This document shows positions 18,593 through 27,342 of a DNA stretch of 40,368 nt, in pieces. Positions within the stretch are counted from its first letter, which is position 1; the number at the start of each line of letters is the position of its first letter. A model generated the notes under the pieces. It did not search any database. It was given only the letters and a program-made list of their open reading frames with translations, and was not told where the DNA came from. The position numbers were made by a program, and so were the translations under genes. Origin of the DNA: Bodo saltans (lineage: Eukaryota > Euglenozoa > Kinetoplastea > Eubodonida > Bodonidae); contig CYKH01001775.1 of assembly GCA_001460835.1 (NCBI GenBank), positions 1 through 40,368 of the forward strand, in the 5' to 3' direction.

Positions 18593-20230
18593 ATGTTCCA
18601 CCAGCACTCCACGTTTGTTCCACAGGGTGCGTATCAACCCCAACCACATGGTCAGCGTGCCTCCACGCCTCCGCTGTACCACGGATCGGCCGTGCCCCCT
18701 CGCTCGCTGCCCACCACTCCTTCCTTGATGCCATCACATCATCCGCCTCAGACGTCGGCCATGCAAAACGGAATGCCGTACTATCCTCCCCAAACTGTAG
18801 CGATGCGCAACGCCCCAGCAGAGCCGTTTTTGTACAACACCTTCAACAGCCGCCCAGCGAGCCCAGTGAAGCAACAGCCTGTCCAAGCAGTTCCACAATC
18901 GTGTCAGCCAGGACTTACCACAACTGCTGCTCCCCGAGCAGATGCCCAACGAGCTGGTTCGATGCTCCCAGAGGGACTTCATTACAACTGCAACCCCTCA
19001 TATGCAACAGCGGTGCCATTTCGTCATCCCTCTGTCTTTCCACAAGAAAGTGCCGCTCCATCTTCGGCCTATGGTGGTGGCAGCACATCAGACCATTACT
19101 CTCGTGGTGTCAGCCTTGCGGCTCCTCCTGTGGCGATGCCGGCCTACGGGTCAGCAGCACCCACTGCCACCGCAACGCTCGACATCGCCCATGCCGCAAT
19201 GGCGCACTACCAGCAGCGTCTGGACGAACGCCGATTTCAAGAACAGAAACTCGCTCAGGAAGAGTCTGCCTTGGCTGCGGAAGAAGCCGCGTTGCTGTCT
19301 CAGCTGGAGCAGCTAACTCATGAGCGCCAGAAGGTGGACGAGGAACACTCCTCATTGTGCCGCGGCTGGTCGCAGATCTTTGCCCAGAATCAGTGGTACG
19401 AAGAGACTCCTGACCTCGACCTAACTGCTGAAGTGACGGAAGTTCAGTACCGATGCCAAGCAATGCAAGCTCACCTGGATGAGCTGCGGTTTACTCTCGA
19501 AGGCCATCAGACAGAACTCCGCAAGTACGACGGAAACGATCACATTCGTGAACGTCAGCGCCAATCGATGCGGAAGTTGGACGAGTGCTTGGAAGACATG
19601 GAGAAGCGCCGCCAAGGATACCGAGCGATTGCAGACTCACATTTTGATGCCGAAGCTCAACGTGAACGTGGTTGCCGGAACTACTTGGTTGAGATCAAAG
19701 GGCGCGCACAAGACCTTGAGACCCAACTGACTTCTTCTGGCTGCTTGATTCCGTGGGCTGTTGCAGGAATGTCATCGCGTGCTTCGTCCGTCGCGCCGCA
19801 GCAGCAGAAGACGTCGTTTGAAGTCCAGCAACAGCAGCGCAGCAGCAGCAGCCATGCTTCAGCCGCAGGTGGACTCGCCCCGCTGCCTGTAAATAGCACA
19901 GGTCTCCGTGCAAACAATGGAAAAGGCGGTGCGGTGGATTCTTCTACGATTCCGTTTCGCCAGCGAGTCGTGAGCTTTCGTGGCAACTCAAATGACTCGA
20001 CAACCGCAACAACAACCTCACGACAGTTCCCTCAAGGAGACCCGACCGATGTGGATATCGATGGCGCATCGTTTACTGTTGCATTGGACGAGGAGAGCTT
20101 CTACAGCAAGACTGGCGGCAACTCTCAACAAGACATGGACGATCTCATCGGTTTGAATGGAGGGAGCTTTGCCATGAATCTGTGTGACACCAAGCGCCGC
20201 CGAGCAGACTACGCGCTGACAGCAATGTAA
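18593..20230 (+). CDS. Coiled-coil protein with Pro/Gln-rich N-terminus
   Basis: This 545-residue protein is not recognised. Residues 1-200 are rich in Pro, Gln, Ala, His and Tyr and probably disordered, as in proteins that join granules or scaffolds. Residues 205-385 are strongly helical and charged with heptad-like leucines (AEEAALLSQLEQL; later stretches around MRKLDECLEDMEKRR), giving a long coiled coil interrupted near 265 by a Trp/Tyr/Pro-containing segment. Residues 395-480 are Ser/Gln-rich. The last 40 residues contain acidic patches and end in a basic KRRRADYALTAM. No enzyme motif or membrane span is present. The layout suggests a cytoskeletal or RNP-associated structural protein, which is inference. 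The start is the first ATG after the acceptor. Confidence 0.8.
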   Translation: MFHQHSTFVPQGAYQPQPHGQRASTPPLYHGSAVPPRSLPTTPSLMPSHHPPQTSAMQNGMPYYPPQTVAMRNAPAEPFLYNTFNSRPASPVKQQPVQAVPQSCQPGLTTTAAPRADAQRAGSMLPEGLHYNCNPSYATAVPFRHPSVFPQESAAPSSAYGGGSTSDHYSRGVSLAAPPVAMPAYGSAAPTATATLDIAHAAMAHYQQRLDERRFQEQKLAQEESALAAEEAALLSQLEQLTHERQKVDEEHSSLCRGWSQIFAQNQWYEETPDLDLTAEVTEVQYRCQAMQAHLDELRFTLEGHQTELRKYDGNDHIRERQRQSMRKLDECLEDMEKRRQGYRAIADSHFDAEAQRERGCRNYLVEIKGRAQDLETQLTSSGCLIPWAVAGMSSRASSVAPQQQKTSFEVQQQQRSSSSHASAAGGLAPLPVNSTGLRANNGKGGAVDSSTIPFRQRVVSFRGNSNDSTTATTTSRQFPQGDPTDVDIDGASFTVALDEESFYSKTGGNSQQDMDDLIGLNGGSFAMNLCDTKRRRADYALTAM

Positions 20231-20564
20231 ACCCCCACATCATCGACGAGAGAGAGATTTTTTGTGGAGCCATTTGTTTTGTCTTCCACTTCTCTTTTTC
20301 TTCGGCTCATCGTTTGTGGCTGTTGTGTGCTGCCGACGCTTTTTGAGATATAGACACTCGCGTACCTTTCCGCTCTTAACGGGACGCTTCTTTAGACACA
20401 TTTCCTCCTGTTTCCCCTTCACTACAACCACACAACACAGCTAGATCACTGCAGAAATTTCCCAGAGAAAACATTGGTGAGTTTGACGTACCGAGAAATG
20501 ACGACTTTTTCTTGTTGCTCTAATATTTTTTCCCCTGCTTTTCATCAACCAAGATCTTTAGACA
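20231..20564. other. Intergenic spacer
   Basis: This 334-nt spacer is CT-rich, with long pyrimidine stretches at about 20275-20320 and 20395-20430. The acceptor tract of the next gene closes it. Open frames on either strand are Lys- or Phe/Ser-rich translations of these tracts. I see nothing else. Confidence 0.6.
20503..20553 (+). promoter_or_regulatory. Trans-splice acceptor of the Erv46-like gene
   Basis: A long T/C tract ends in AG at 20552-20553. A second AG at 20560-20561 lies 3 nt before the ATG at 20565. Confidence 0.6.
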
Positions 20565-21770
20565 ATGCAGTCCCTGCGACGCATTGATATCTTCCCGAAG
20601 TTCGACGCCAAGTTCGAGCAAGATGCTCGCGAAAAGACCGTCTTTGGCGCTGCATTTTCCATCCTCGCCATAATCCTTATCGTCGTGCTTGTCATTGGCG
20701 AATTTCGCTACTTTCTCTCGATTGAGGAACGCCACGAGCTCTTTGTCGACCGCGTCATCGGTGGGGACATGGAGATTGAGGTGAATGTGTCATTTCCACA
20801 AGTTCCGTGTGACTTGATGACGCTGGATGCAGTCAACGCCTTTGGGGAGTACCAAGGCAACTTGGACAGAAATGCCGTCAAGCATCGTATCAACAGCAAT
20901 GACTTGCAACACATTTCCAAAGCTAGGCCAATGGATAACGACGGGAAGGTTGCCTCCATCCCAACGCATGAAGACGGCGCTCCCAAGTCGGATTGTGGAA
21001 GTTGTTACGGCGCAGAGTCGCATCCTGGTGAATGTTGCCATACATGTGCGGATGTGGAGGCGGCGTACAATCGACGAGGATGGCACTTTAACTTAAACGA
21101 TGTGAGCTTGACGCAATGCGCCAAGGAGCGTTTGCAGCATGCCGCTTCCATTTCGTCCCATGAGGGTTGCAATTTGTGGGCCAAGTTTCCTGTTGCTCGT
21201 GTTCAAGGCAACATCCACTTTATTCCCGGACGTGCATTTACCATCCTAGGCCAGCACATGCACGACTTGACGGGTGGGGAGGTCGGCAAGTTGAACCTGT
21301 CCCACTACATTCACACGTTGCAGTTCGGCACCACGTACCCTGGCCAAGCAAATCCACTCGACGACAAGGCAACGATTCTGGCAGATGAGCCGGTGAACGG
21401 TCGCTTTAACTATTACGTGAAAGTAGTGCCCACGACGTTTGAGAAACACTCACTGTTTGGCGCTACGCTGGAGACCAATCAGTACTCGGTGACCGAGCAC
21501 TTTTCTCCTCGTCGAACGACTCCAGCAGCACAAGGTCAGCCACAGAATCAGGAGCAACAGGTCATTCCTGGCGTGTTTTTGATTTATGATTTGTCCCCGA
21601 TTCGTGTGAAGATCTTTGAGGCTCGGCCGTACTCTAGCCTTGTGCACTTTATGCTGCAGCTGTGCGCTATTATCGGTGGCGTGTTTACTGTGATGGGCAT
21701 CATCGATGCGATCTTCTACCACTCCATTATCCGTGTGCGTCGGAAGATGCAGATGGGAAAGCAGAGCTAA
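20565..21770 (+). CDS. ERV46: Erv46/ERGIC3-like ER-Golgi cargo receptor
   Basis: This 401-residue protein matches the Erv41/Erv46 (ERGIC) family, which cycles between ER and Golgi in COPI/COPII vesicles and retrieves escaped ER proteins. The family layout is complete: a short cytosolic N-terminus (FPKFDAKFEQDAREKT), membrane span 1 at about 25-48, a large lumenal domain, span 2 at about 362-384 and a short basic tail. The Erv46 hallmark cysteines are present as C144-x2-C147 and C157, C158, C161 (CGSCYGAE, then ECCHTC), followed by EAAYNRRGW. The lumenal pattern NLSHYIHTLQFG and the late FLIYDLSPI are also typical. The last residues (KQS) carry a Lys at -3 but not a clear KKxx signal. The cysteine motif distinguishes it from Erv41. 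Length is normal for the family. Confidence 0.95.
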   Translation: MQSLRRIDIFPKFDAKFEQDAREKTVFGAAFSILAIILIVVLVIGEFRYFLSIEERHELFVDRVIGGDMEIEVNVSFPQVPCDLMTLDAVNAFGEYQGNLDRNAVKHRINSNDLQHISKARPMDNDGKVASIPTHEDGAPKSDCGSCYGAESHPGECCHTCADVEAAYNRRGWHFNLNDVSLTQCAKERLQHAASISSHEGCNLWAKFPVARVQGNIHFIPGRAFTILGQHMHDLTGGEVGKLNLSHYIHTLQFGTTYPGQANPLDDKATILADEPVNGRFNYYVKVVPTTFEKHSLFGATLETNQYSVTEHFSPRRTTPAAQGQPQNQEQQVIPGVFLIYDLSPIRVKIFEARPYSSLVHFMLQLCAIIGGVFTVMGIIDAIFYHSIIRVRRKMQMGKQS

Positions 21771-21873
21771 GCACTTCAAAAATAAGCAGTGCCGCCCAAG
21801 AAGAAGATACAAACTATTTGTTGATGTGCGAGAGCTGCCCTGAGTAGTTGTAAATCAGTGAATCGTCAACGTG

Positions 21874-21905
21874 CCATTCTTGTTACACTTTTCTTTGTTT
21901 ACCAG
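21874..21905 (+). promoter_or_regulatory. Trans-splice acceptor deciding the start of the kelch gene
   Basis: A T-rich tract ends in ACCAG with AG at 21904-21905. The open frame runs through the tract from a GTG, but the first ATG is at 21949, so the hydrophobic-looking 26 residues upstream are translated splice tract. Confidence 0.65.
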
Positions 21906-21948
21906 GTTGTTCAGAACAATTTGCATTAGACATAGTTACACCACGTCG

Positions 21949-24537
21949 ATGAAGCTTTCAGTCACAACTGCAACGCCATACTCAAAACTGGTACCTCCCA
22001 TCCCCAGCAGATGCACTTCCAATTTCAACATTGATCCCAACACTGGTGCCGTTCGCGAAATCCATCGAGGAACTGCATCATCTCAAACCGGTCGACGCCA
22101 AAACGCATCTTCATCTGATGACGATGATGACGATGATGCGTTGCACGGCACCGCTGGAGGTCATCATCATCGCACAAGTGGTCGTGCCCACTCTGTTGGC
22201 GTTTCTGGCAATTTTCGGCTGTCATCCCCTGCCCACAGTTACCACGGAGGATCTCCACATCCACCTCCAATGACCTCTGCAACGGCTCTGCACGGTCATT
22301 TTGCTTCAGAGCCTTCCGGTGAATCCTTACACCACACTTTAGGCGTGTCGTTTACCCCCTGCCCCTTTCTTCGCCCAAAGGTGATGTCACTGGGCATGCG
22401 TTGTGCCCCGACAGGCTCTTCCAACGGAACCATGAGCGCCTTGTTTGACGAGGGGAAACTAGTCCTGTTTGGGGGCAGCGAGGGAGTCCGCGCTCTGAAT
22501 GAAACATGGGTGTATCGTATTGCAGAGAGAAAGTGGAATTTTGTCGACCCGATGGAAGTGGTGCCGCCAGCATTGACCGCTAGTCGTGGGGAACGTGGGT
22601 TTACAGGCGATCGGTTACCCCCTCCCAGATGTGGCCACACTGCAGTTGTCATCCGTGACGTTCCCAACGCTCAAAAGGTCGACCCCTCTACCCTAAAAGC
22701 GGTCCCCTCCACCCTCCCAAGCCAGACGAAACTTTCCAACAACAACGCGACGACCCTAAAGAAACAAAATATTGCCAACACCACACAGATGCTAAGCTAT
22801 GAGCCAAGCGTTCTTGTGTTTGGTGGAGCGGACCTTGCCAAAGGACTTTACTTCAACGACTTATGGATGTTCGACGTCGAGTTGACAGCTTGGAAGGAGT
22901 TAAAGCCGGGTGGTTCTGCCCCGTTCGAACGTTGGCACCATGGATCGTGCGTCCTTGAGCAACGAATGTTTATCTATGGAGGTGAATCTTCGGAGTTTCA
23001 AATATTGGATGACCTGCATATGTACGATCATCACTTGGGTTCCTGGCGGCCTCTTCGTGCCACGCAGCCTGTGCCTCCTGCACGTATGCTCCACGCGTGC
23101 TGCCTTTCCGGTCAGGACATGGTGATTGTTGGTGGGATTGGCAGCCAAGCTCAGAATGTCGCGTTGCTAGATATTGCCGTAGATCAAGGCATCCATTTAG
23201 CGGGAAGTGGGAAGAATGGTGCAGGAAAAGGACGTAGAGATTCTACCAGCTTTCGCAGACCGTCGGAGTCTGACGTCGACGCGGCTGCCGCCGCACAGCA
23301 AGCACTTGCTTCACAGCCTCTCAAGATGTCTGCGCTAGCTGCTTCGTTTAAGTCTGAGCTTTCTGATGTGTGGATCCTTAATCTGCGCACACTGCTCTGG
23401 AGGCGTGTTGCTGATACTCAGAAACGGTTTAGTCCGTTTGTGGTAAGAGAAGACGCCCTCCTTCGAGGCCCTGCCATTCCACTGGATGGCATCGCCTCTG
23501 GTCCAAAGTTGCCATCACCGTATGGAGGCGAGAACGCTGTGCTGGATCTGAAAGCTCTCGAAGGACATTGTGCTCTGGCCTTTGACGAACGAGTGCTTAT
23601 CATGGGCGGCAAGTTGGGCGGTCGTCTCAATCGGAGACTGTTCTCTCTTCACTTACCCTCTGAAACGTGGGCGTACTTGGGCGAGCTTCCTGCAAACATG
23701 TCCAGTGATCAACTTCGACTGCCACTTGCCCGCTCTGCCATGGTTGCGACTGCTATGGTCGAAAAACGAACGGTAGCAAGCATGAGAGATGCAGTATCTC
23801 TTGCTGGCCTTGACACTGCCCACCGACACATCAACGAACTCGCGGAGGCAGATCCGCTGGTCAAGACTCTTGCCACTCAGCTAGCGTCGCAGATTAGTTT
23901 TACAGGAGCACTTTCTATTTACGGTGTGCAACCGATTGTGTCCAAAACAGTGTGTGCGTATGTCTTTGGCGGCATTGGGATGTCTGGGAAGCCCTTGTCA
24001 GATACGTGGTGCATTGAGCTGAAAGACTCCACCGTTGATGTGACCCATGAGGAGTTGTTTGGGTATCCGATGGAGCTTCTTCTTCAAGGGCAGCAAGGGT
24101 CGGCTGCACGACATGCCATTGGCGCGCCATCATCAGGAGCTGGTGGAAATGAAAGTTATTCAGAAGATGATGAGTTCGAGCGGAAACGGCAACAGGATGT
24201 GGTGTCTTATGTGTTAGGGCCGAACCTCGGTGGTGGTGGCGACGCGGCAGTCACGCTGCAGGACGACGCTGGGAATGCACTTCATCGGAATCGAAGTAAC
24301 GTCGGTGGACACCTAGGTGGGACGTCCGTTTCAGGGAAGTTAGGCGGCACAAGCATCGCCAGCGTCCACTCTCAGCGACGAGGGTTGCTGAGTGGCACCT
24401 CTACCACATTACTAGAGGGGATGACTGCCTCATCAGAGCAGCAGCAGCAACATCAACCCCAACCGCATGGTAGGAACAGTGGAGGTGGGGTGGTGAAGAT
24501 GGGTCGACGGGGGAGCCGTGCGAGTGAAAGCCGATGA
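21949..24537 (+). CDS. Kelch-repeat beta-propeller protein
   Basis: This 862-residue protein has at least five or six kelch repeats, the blades of a protein-binding beta-propeller. The diagnostic strand with paired glycines and the distal Trp appear at about 165-200 (LVLFGG then ETWVYRIAERKW), 288-318 (VLVFGG then LWMFDVELTAW), 340-370 (MFIYGG then LHMYDHHLGSW), 391 (MVIVGG, its blade completed after an insert by DVWILNLRTLLW near 472), 541-580 (VLIMGG then ETWAYL) and 670 (AYVFGG then TWCIEL). Residues 1-140 and 715-862 are low-complexity Ser/Gly/His/Asp-rich arms, including an acidic run near 60. No BTB, F-box or catalytic domain is seen, so it is probably a scaffold. Alternative family assignments are unlikely. 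Confidence 0.9.
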   Translation: MKLSVTTATPYSKLVPPIPSRCTSNFNIDPNTGAVREIHRGTASSQTGRRQNASSSDDDDDDDALHGTAGGHHHRTSGRAHSVGVSGNFRLSSPAHSYHGGSPHPPPMTSATALHGHFASEPSGESLHHTLGVSFTPCPFLRPKVMSLGMRCAPTGSSNGTMSALFDEGKLVLFGGSEGVRALNETWVYRIAERKWNFVDPMEVVPPALTASRGERGFTGDRLPPPRCGHTAVVIRDVPNAQKVDPSTLKAVPSTLPSQTKLSNNNATTLKKQNIANTTQMLSYEPSVLVFGGADLAKGLYFNDLWMFDVELTAWKELKPGGSAPFERWHHGSCVLEQRMFIYGGESSEFQILDDLHMYDHHLGSWRPLRATQPVPPARMLHACCLSGQDMVIVGGIGSQAQNVALLDIAVDQGIHLAGSGKNGAGKGRRDSTSFRRPSESDVDAAAAAQQALASQPLKMSALAASFKSELSDVWILNLRTLLWRRVADTQKRFSPFVVREDALLRGPAIPLDGIASGPKLPSPYGGENAVLDLKALEGHCALAFDERVLIMGGKLGGRLNRRLFSLHLPSETWAYLGELPANMSSDQLRLPLARSAMVATAMVEKRTVASMRDAVSLAGLDTAHRHINELAEADPLVKTLATQLASQISFTGALSIYGVQPIVSKTVCAYVFGGIGMSGKPLSDTWCIELKDSTVDVTHEELFGYPMELLLQGQQGSAARHAIGAPSSGAGGNESYSEDDEFERKRQQDVVSYVLGPNLGGGGDAAVTLQDDAGNALHRNRSNVGGHLGGTSVSGKLGGTSIASVHSQRRGLLSGTSTTLLEGMTASSEQQQQHQPQPHGRNSGGGVVKMGRRGSRASESR

Positions 24538-24754
24538 TAGTGGTGTTGCACATGTATAAATGAACGCGATAAGCGAAGACTGTTAGAATTCCTCTTTTTT
24601 TTCCGTACACTTATTTTTCACTGAGCAAATGATGCACACCTGGGTATAGTCACAATATTCATTCAAGAAACTATTTTGCAGATTTTTTGATCCTCTACGA
24701 CGTATTTTTTCTCATTTGCAGTGCAAAGCGTGTGAAAACAACACCGTAAACACA

Positions 24755-24767
24755 ACCTTTTTTTGAG
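24755..24767 (+). promoter_or_regulatory. Trans-splice acceptor deciding the start of the PPPDE gene
   Basis: A compact CCTTTTTTTGAG ends in AG at 24766-24767. The ATG at 24781 follows after 13 nt; the six in-frame codons before it begin with TTG inside the tract. Confidence 0.65.
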
Positions 24768-24780
24768 GTCGACGGCCCTG

Positions 24781-26352
24781 ATGGCCTTTCACTGCCCTGT
24801 CTGCGGCGAGGAGTTCCCAGAAACAACATCGGATTTACGTTTTCAGCGCCACGTCAACCGCTGCTTAGATGGTGAACCAGATATTGAGAACCCTACACCT
24901 GTCCATCATGCCTTTGGAGCAACTGGTGGCGATGGTCAGCATCTTTCCCTAAGACCAAATCCAGATTCGTACGTTTCTATGGGCGGGTCGTCCCTAACGG
25001 AAACGCCACTGGTATCATCGGAAACAGGGCCGACAAATCATTACAATGGTGGACACGCGCGAACTTCATCTTCACCGCCACCACAGTCTAGTGGAGTTGT
25101 TAACAATGGCAGCTTGGTTGGTGCACAGCCACCACAACAGCATCACCTTGCGCATGCAGAGTCATCGTCGCTTGACTACTACGCAGCGATTGAGGAGAAT
25201 TGTGAATTTATCTGTGGTCTTTGCCCAGATTTTCCACGAGCACTTGTGGAAGAAGTTCTGATCACCAACGGTAACCGGAAAGATTTAGCGATGTCAACGT
25301 TGTTTGAGCTGAAAGACCAGTCTGAGACTGCAGCCTCATCGTCTGAGCAGGGAAGCAATTTCCATAGCTACTGGGGCGGCGATAAGTCTTCGCCACATCG
25401 GCATCATTCACATCTTAGAAGGTCCCACTTGCAGGATATTGGTGAGACTGCGGTGCCCAGAGATGGCGCCTACGACGCCGTCCCCGTTCCCAAAGGGCCA
25501 CAGTATTCTCACGTAGAACTAGCCATTTACGACTTACAACCAGATAGTAAAGTCGCGAAAAAGGTTGGCCTCGGTGCGTACCATACTGGCGTCGTGATGT
25601 ACGGCCACGAGTTTAGTTTTGGAGGAAGCAGAAATCTAAAGAGGGACACTGGAAGGTCTGGAATCTGGGCCACCAGAAATTTATACCAAACGGCACCCGT
25701 CATCAAAAAACGAATTGCGATTGGGATCACCTATGTCACTATTAAAGAACTTCAAGCTACCCTTCGTGAGTGGGGGAAGACAAGCTGGAGAGTTGATGAC
25801 TATCACTTGTTGTCGAAAAACTGCAATCACTTTGCAGATGCTCTTCTGCAATGGCTGGCGCCTAAGAGCGTTCCCATTGCCACAACAACAGCAACGGATG
25901 TAGCTCCTGGAACTCCTGCATCGCTATCCGGAACGAACAGCGCTCACACGCCACTTTCACCTGTTCCTCTAGCGGCAACAGTCGTGGGACCAGTAGGCGC
26001 CGCCGCTAACAGCAATAGTACCCGCACTTCATCGCCCAACATTAGTAGTGTTCCCTCTGGTGTCTCTCCGTTACCAAAATTTCCTCTCATCGCATCATCA
26101 TCAGCCACTCAATCCGGTGCAACTGCTCCTCCACCTCCTCAAGTGTCGCCAACCAGTCAAGCCGTCCCCACATTTCCTCTGGCACCTGAGCAACTGAAGC
26201 GAGCGCAGGAAACGTTTAAGCTTCCTTCTTGGGTCAATCGTGCTGCTGCAGTGGGAAATGCGGTGATCCCTGACTTTTTGTTTAAGAAGATTGTTGAAGC
26301 CCTCATGCCGCCGGTCCCCGAGGATGACCACGACGCATCACCACTGGCATGA
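24781..26352 (+). CDS. UBZ-like/CUE/PPPDE (DeSI-type) isopeptidase
   Basis: This 523-residue protein joins ubiquitin-recognition modules to a thiol peptidase fold. Residues 5-28 form a compact zinc finger C5-x2-C8-x15-H24-x3-C28 (CPVC then RHVNRC), like UBZ4 ubiquitin-binding fingers. Residues 140-182 resemble a CUE/UBA helix bundle (LCPDFPRALVEEVL). Residues 245-365 are a PPPDE domain, the family of DeSI deSUMOylating or deubiquitinating isopeptidases: catalytic His268 lies in AYHTGVVMYGHEF, and Cys348 in SKNCNHFADAL, in the expected order with slightly wider spacing than in short DeSI proteins. Residues 370-480 are a Ser/Pro-rich linker and 480-523 an amphipathic tail. Both catalytic residues are intact, so activity is likely; whether the substrate is ubiquitin or SUMO cannot be told. 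Confidence 0.88.
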   Translation: MAFHCPVCGEEFPETTSDLRFQRHVNRCLDGEPDIENPTPVHHAFGATGGDGQHLSLRPNPDSYVSMGGSSLTETPLVSSETGPTNHYNGGHARTSSSPPPQSSGVVNNGSLVGAQPPQQHHLAHAESSSLDYYAAIEENCEFICGLCPDFPRALVEEVLITNGNRKDLAMSTLFELKDQSETAASSSEQGSNFHSYWGGDKSSPHRHHSHLRRSHLQDIGETAVPRDGAYDAVPVPKGPQYSHVELAIYDLQPDSKVAKKVGLGAYHTGVVMYGHEFSFGGSRNLKRDTGRSGIWATRNLYQTAPVIKKRIAIGITYVTIKELQATLREWGKTSWRVDDYHLLSKNCNHFADALLQWLAPKSVPIATTTATDVAPGTPASLSGTNSAHTPLSPVPLAATVVGPVGAAANSNSTRTSSPNISSVPSGVSPLPKFPLIASSSATQSGATAPPPPQVSPTSQAVPTFPLAPEQLKRAQETFKLPSWVNRAAAVGNAVIPDFLFKKIVEALMPPVPEDDHDASPLA

Positions 26353-26408
26353 GGGCAACTCTTCAGGCCTTTGAAGACTCTGAAAAATGAGTTAGTCGTG
26401 CGTTGCCT

Positions 26409-26479
26409 AGATTTATTACTTGTTTTCTCTTGATAATACTTTACCGCTGAATTTACTGCTCGTCCATTCGTTTTGAAAG
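26409..26479 (+). promoter_or_regulatory. Trans-splice acceptor of the first p24 gene
   Basis: A pyrimidine-rich region ends in TTTTGAAAG with AG at 26478-26479, 27 nt before the ATG at 26507. Confidence 0.5.
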
Positions 26480-26506
26480 CAAACATATTCAACAAAAGCG
26501 AATAGA

Positions 26507-27220
26507 ATGATTCGTGTGTTGCTCGTTATTGCCCTTATTCTTTGCTCTGCTGTGCATGCGGATGCAGTGAAAACCAAAATCGAAGCAAAGAAGATTGAAT
26601 GCTACTCCATCGACGTGGAAGCCGGTGCCTCTGTCGCGTTCGACTTCAAAGTCCTTCACGGAGGAAAGAAAGATTTAGATGTCACTCTCAGCGCAACCTC
26701 CGTTGAAGAAATGGAAGGCGCCGAGGACAAGAGCAAGCATCAAATTTCGTCGCTCTCCCATACGACATTCACTCGAATCATCGAAGAGTGGAAGCTTGCT
26801 TCCGAGGGAGTTGCTACGTTTACTGCCCCGGCCGCGAGTGCCAACGGTCATGGGCTGCCCACAAAGGTCAATGCCTGTTTTAACAACAAAATGTCTGCTT
26901 GGACGCCAAAGTGGTTTTCTTTTGAGCTCTACACGGATCCCGCCGAACCCGCAGCGCAAGAGAAAGACACGCTCGCCACCGCAGAAACGCAGCTGGAACA
27001 CGCACTCCACAAGGAGGGCAACAACCTGTTTAGTGTGCGCACAATGATGACGCGGCTGAAGAACTCTGAGGAGGAGCACCGCAACAAAGTGGAGAGCACC
27101 AACGAGTGGATGCTCTACGGCACCATTGTGAACGGCGTGTTGCTGATGGGCCTGTCGGTGTTCCAGTTCTGGTACCTGAAGAAGTTTCTATCGGTGAGGC
27201 ATGTCTCGATGAGGCTCTAG
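26507..27220 (+). CDS. p24 family (emp24/GOLD) cargo receptor, copy 1
   Basis: This 237-residue protein has the standard p24 layout. A signal peptide spans 1-20 (MIRVLLVIALILCSAVHADA). A lumenal GOLD domain runs to about 130 with its paired cysteines at C32 and C124. A coiled-coil neck of about 150-200 leads to a membrane span at about 203-226 and a short tail, KKFLSVRHVSMRL. p24 proteins form heteromeric complexes in COPII/COPI vesicles and sort GPI-anchored and other secretory cargo. The tail has a dibasic KK next to the membrane but lacks a terminal KKxx or clear FF signal. It is followed after about 120 nt by a paralogue whose last 130 bp are almost identical at the DNA level. Confidence 0.93.
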   Translation: MIRVLLVIALILCSAVHADAVKTKIEAKKIECYSIDVEAGASVAFDFKVLHGGKKDLDVTLSATSVEEMEGAEDKSKHQISSLSHTTFTRIIEEWKLASEGVATFTAPAASANGHGLPTKVNACFNNKMSAWTPKWFSFELYTDPAEPAAQEKDTLATAETQLEHALHKEGNNLFSVRTMMTRLKNSEEEHRNKVESTNEWMLYGTIVNGVLLMGLSVFQFWYLKKFLSVRHVSMRL

Positions 27221-27285
27221 GCAATGCTAATAAAATATTTGTTGAAATGCTTTGACTTTGATTTTTGACAAGCTGCAAGATGGCG

Positions 27286-27338
27286 TGCCTCTCTCTAGTG
27301 GTTCGTCTCCCTTTGTCGTCGTTGCCTCTTGGCTCAAG
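27286..27338 (+). promoter_or_regulatory. Trans-splice acceptor deciding the start of the second p24 gene
   Basis: A strong CT tract ends in CTCAAG with AG at 27337-27338 (another AG at 27339-27340), 4 nt before the ATG at 27343. The open frame continues upstream through the tract and includes an ATG at 27280, but the mature mRNA would not contain it if this acceptor is used. Confidence 0.65.
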
Positions 27339-27342
27339 AGAT

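Noticed and set aside
18442-19323. 293-codon Cys/Ser-rich frame on the + strand
   Set aside because: It begins with a non-ATG codon inside a splice tract and mostly overlaps the start of the 545-aa coiled-coil gene in another frame. The composition is that of an out-of-frame reading.
27280-27342. Upstream in-frame ATG of the second p24 gene
   Set aside because: The added 21 residues are the translated pyrimidine tract. The ATG at 27343 follows the acceptor and gives a normal signal peptide matching the paralogue.
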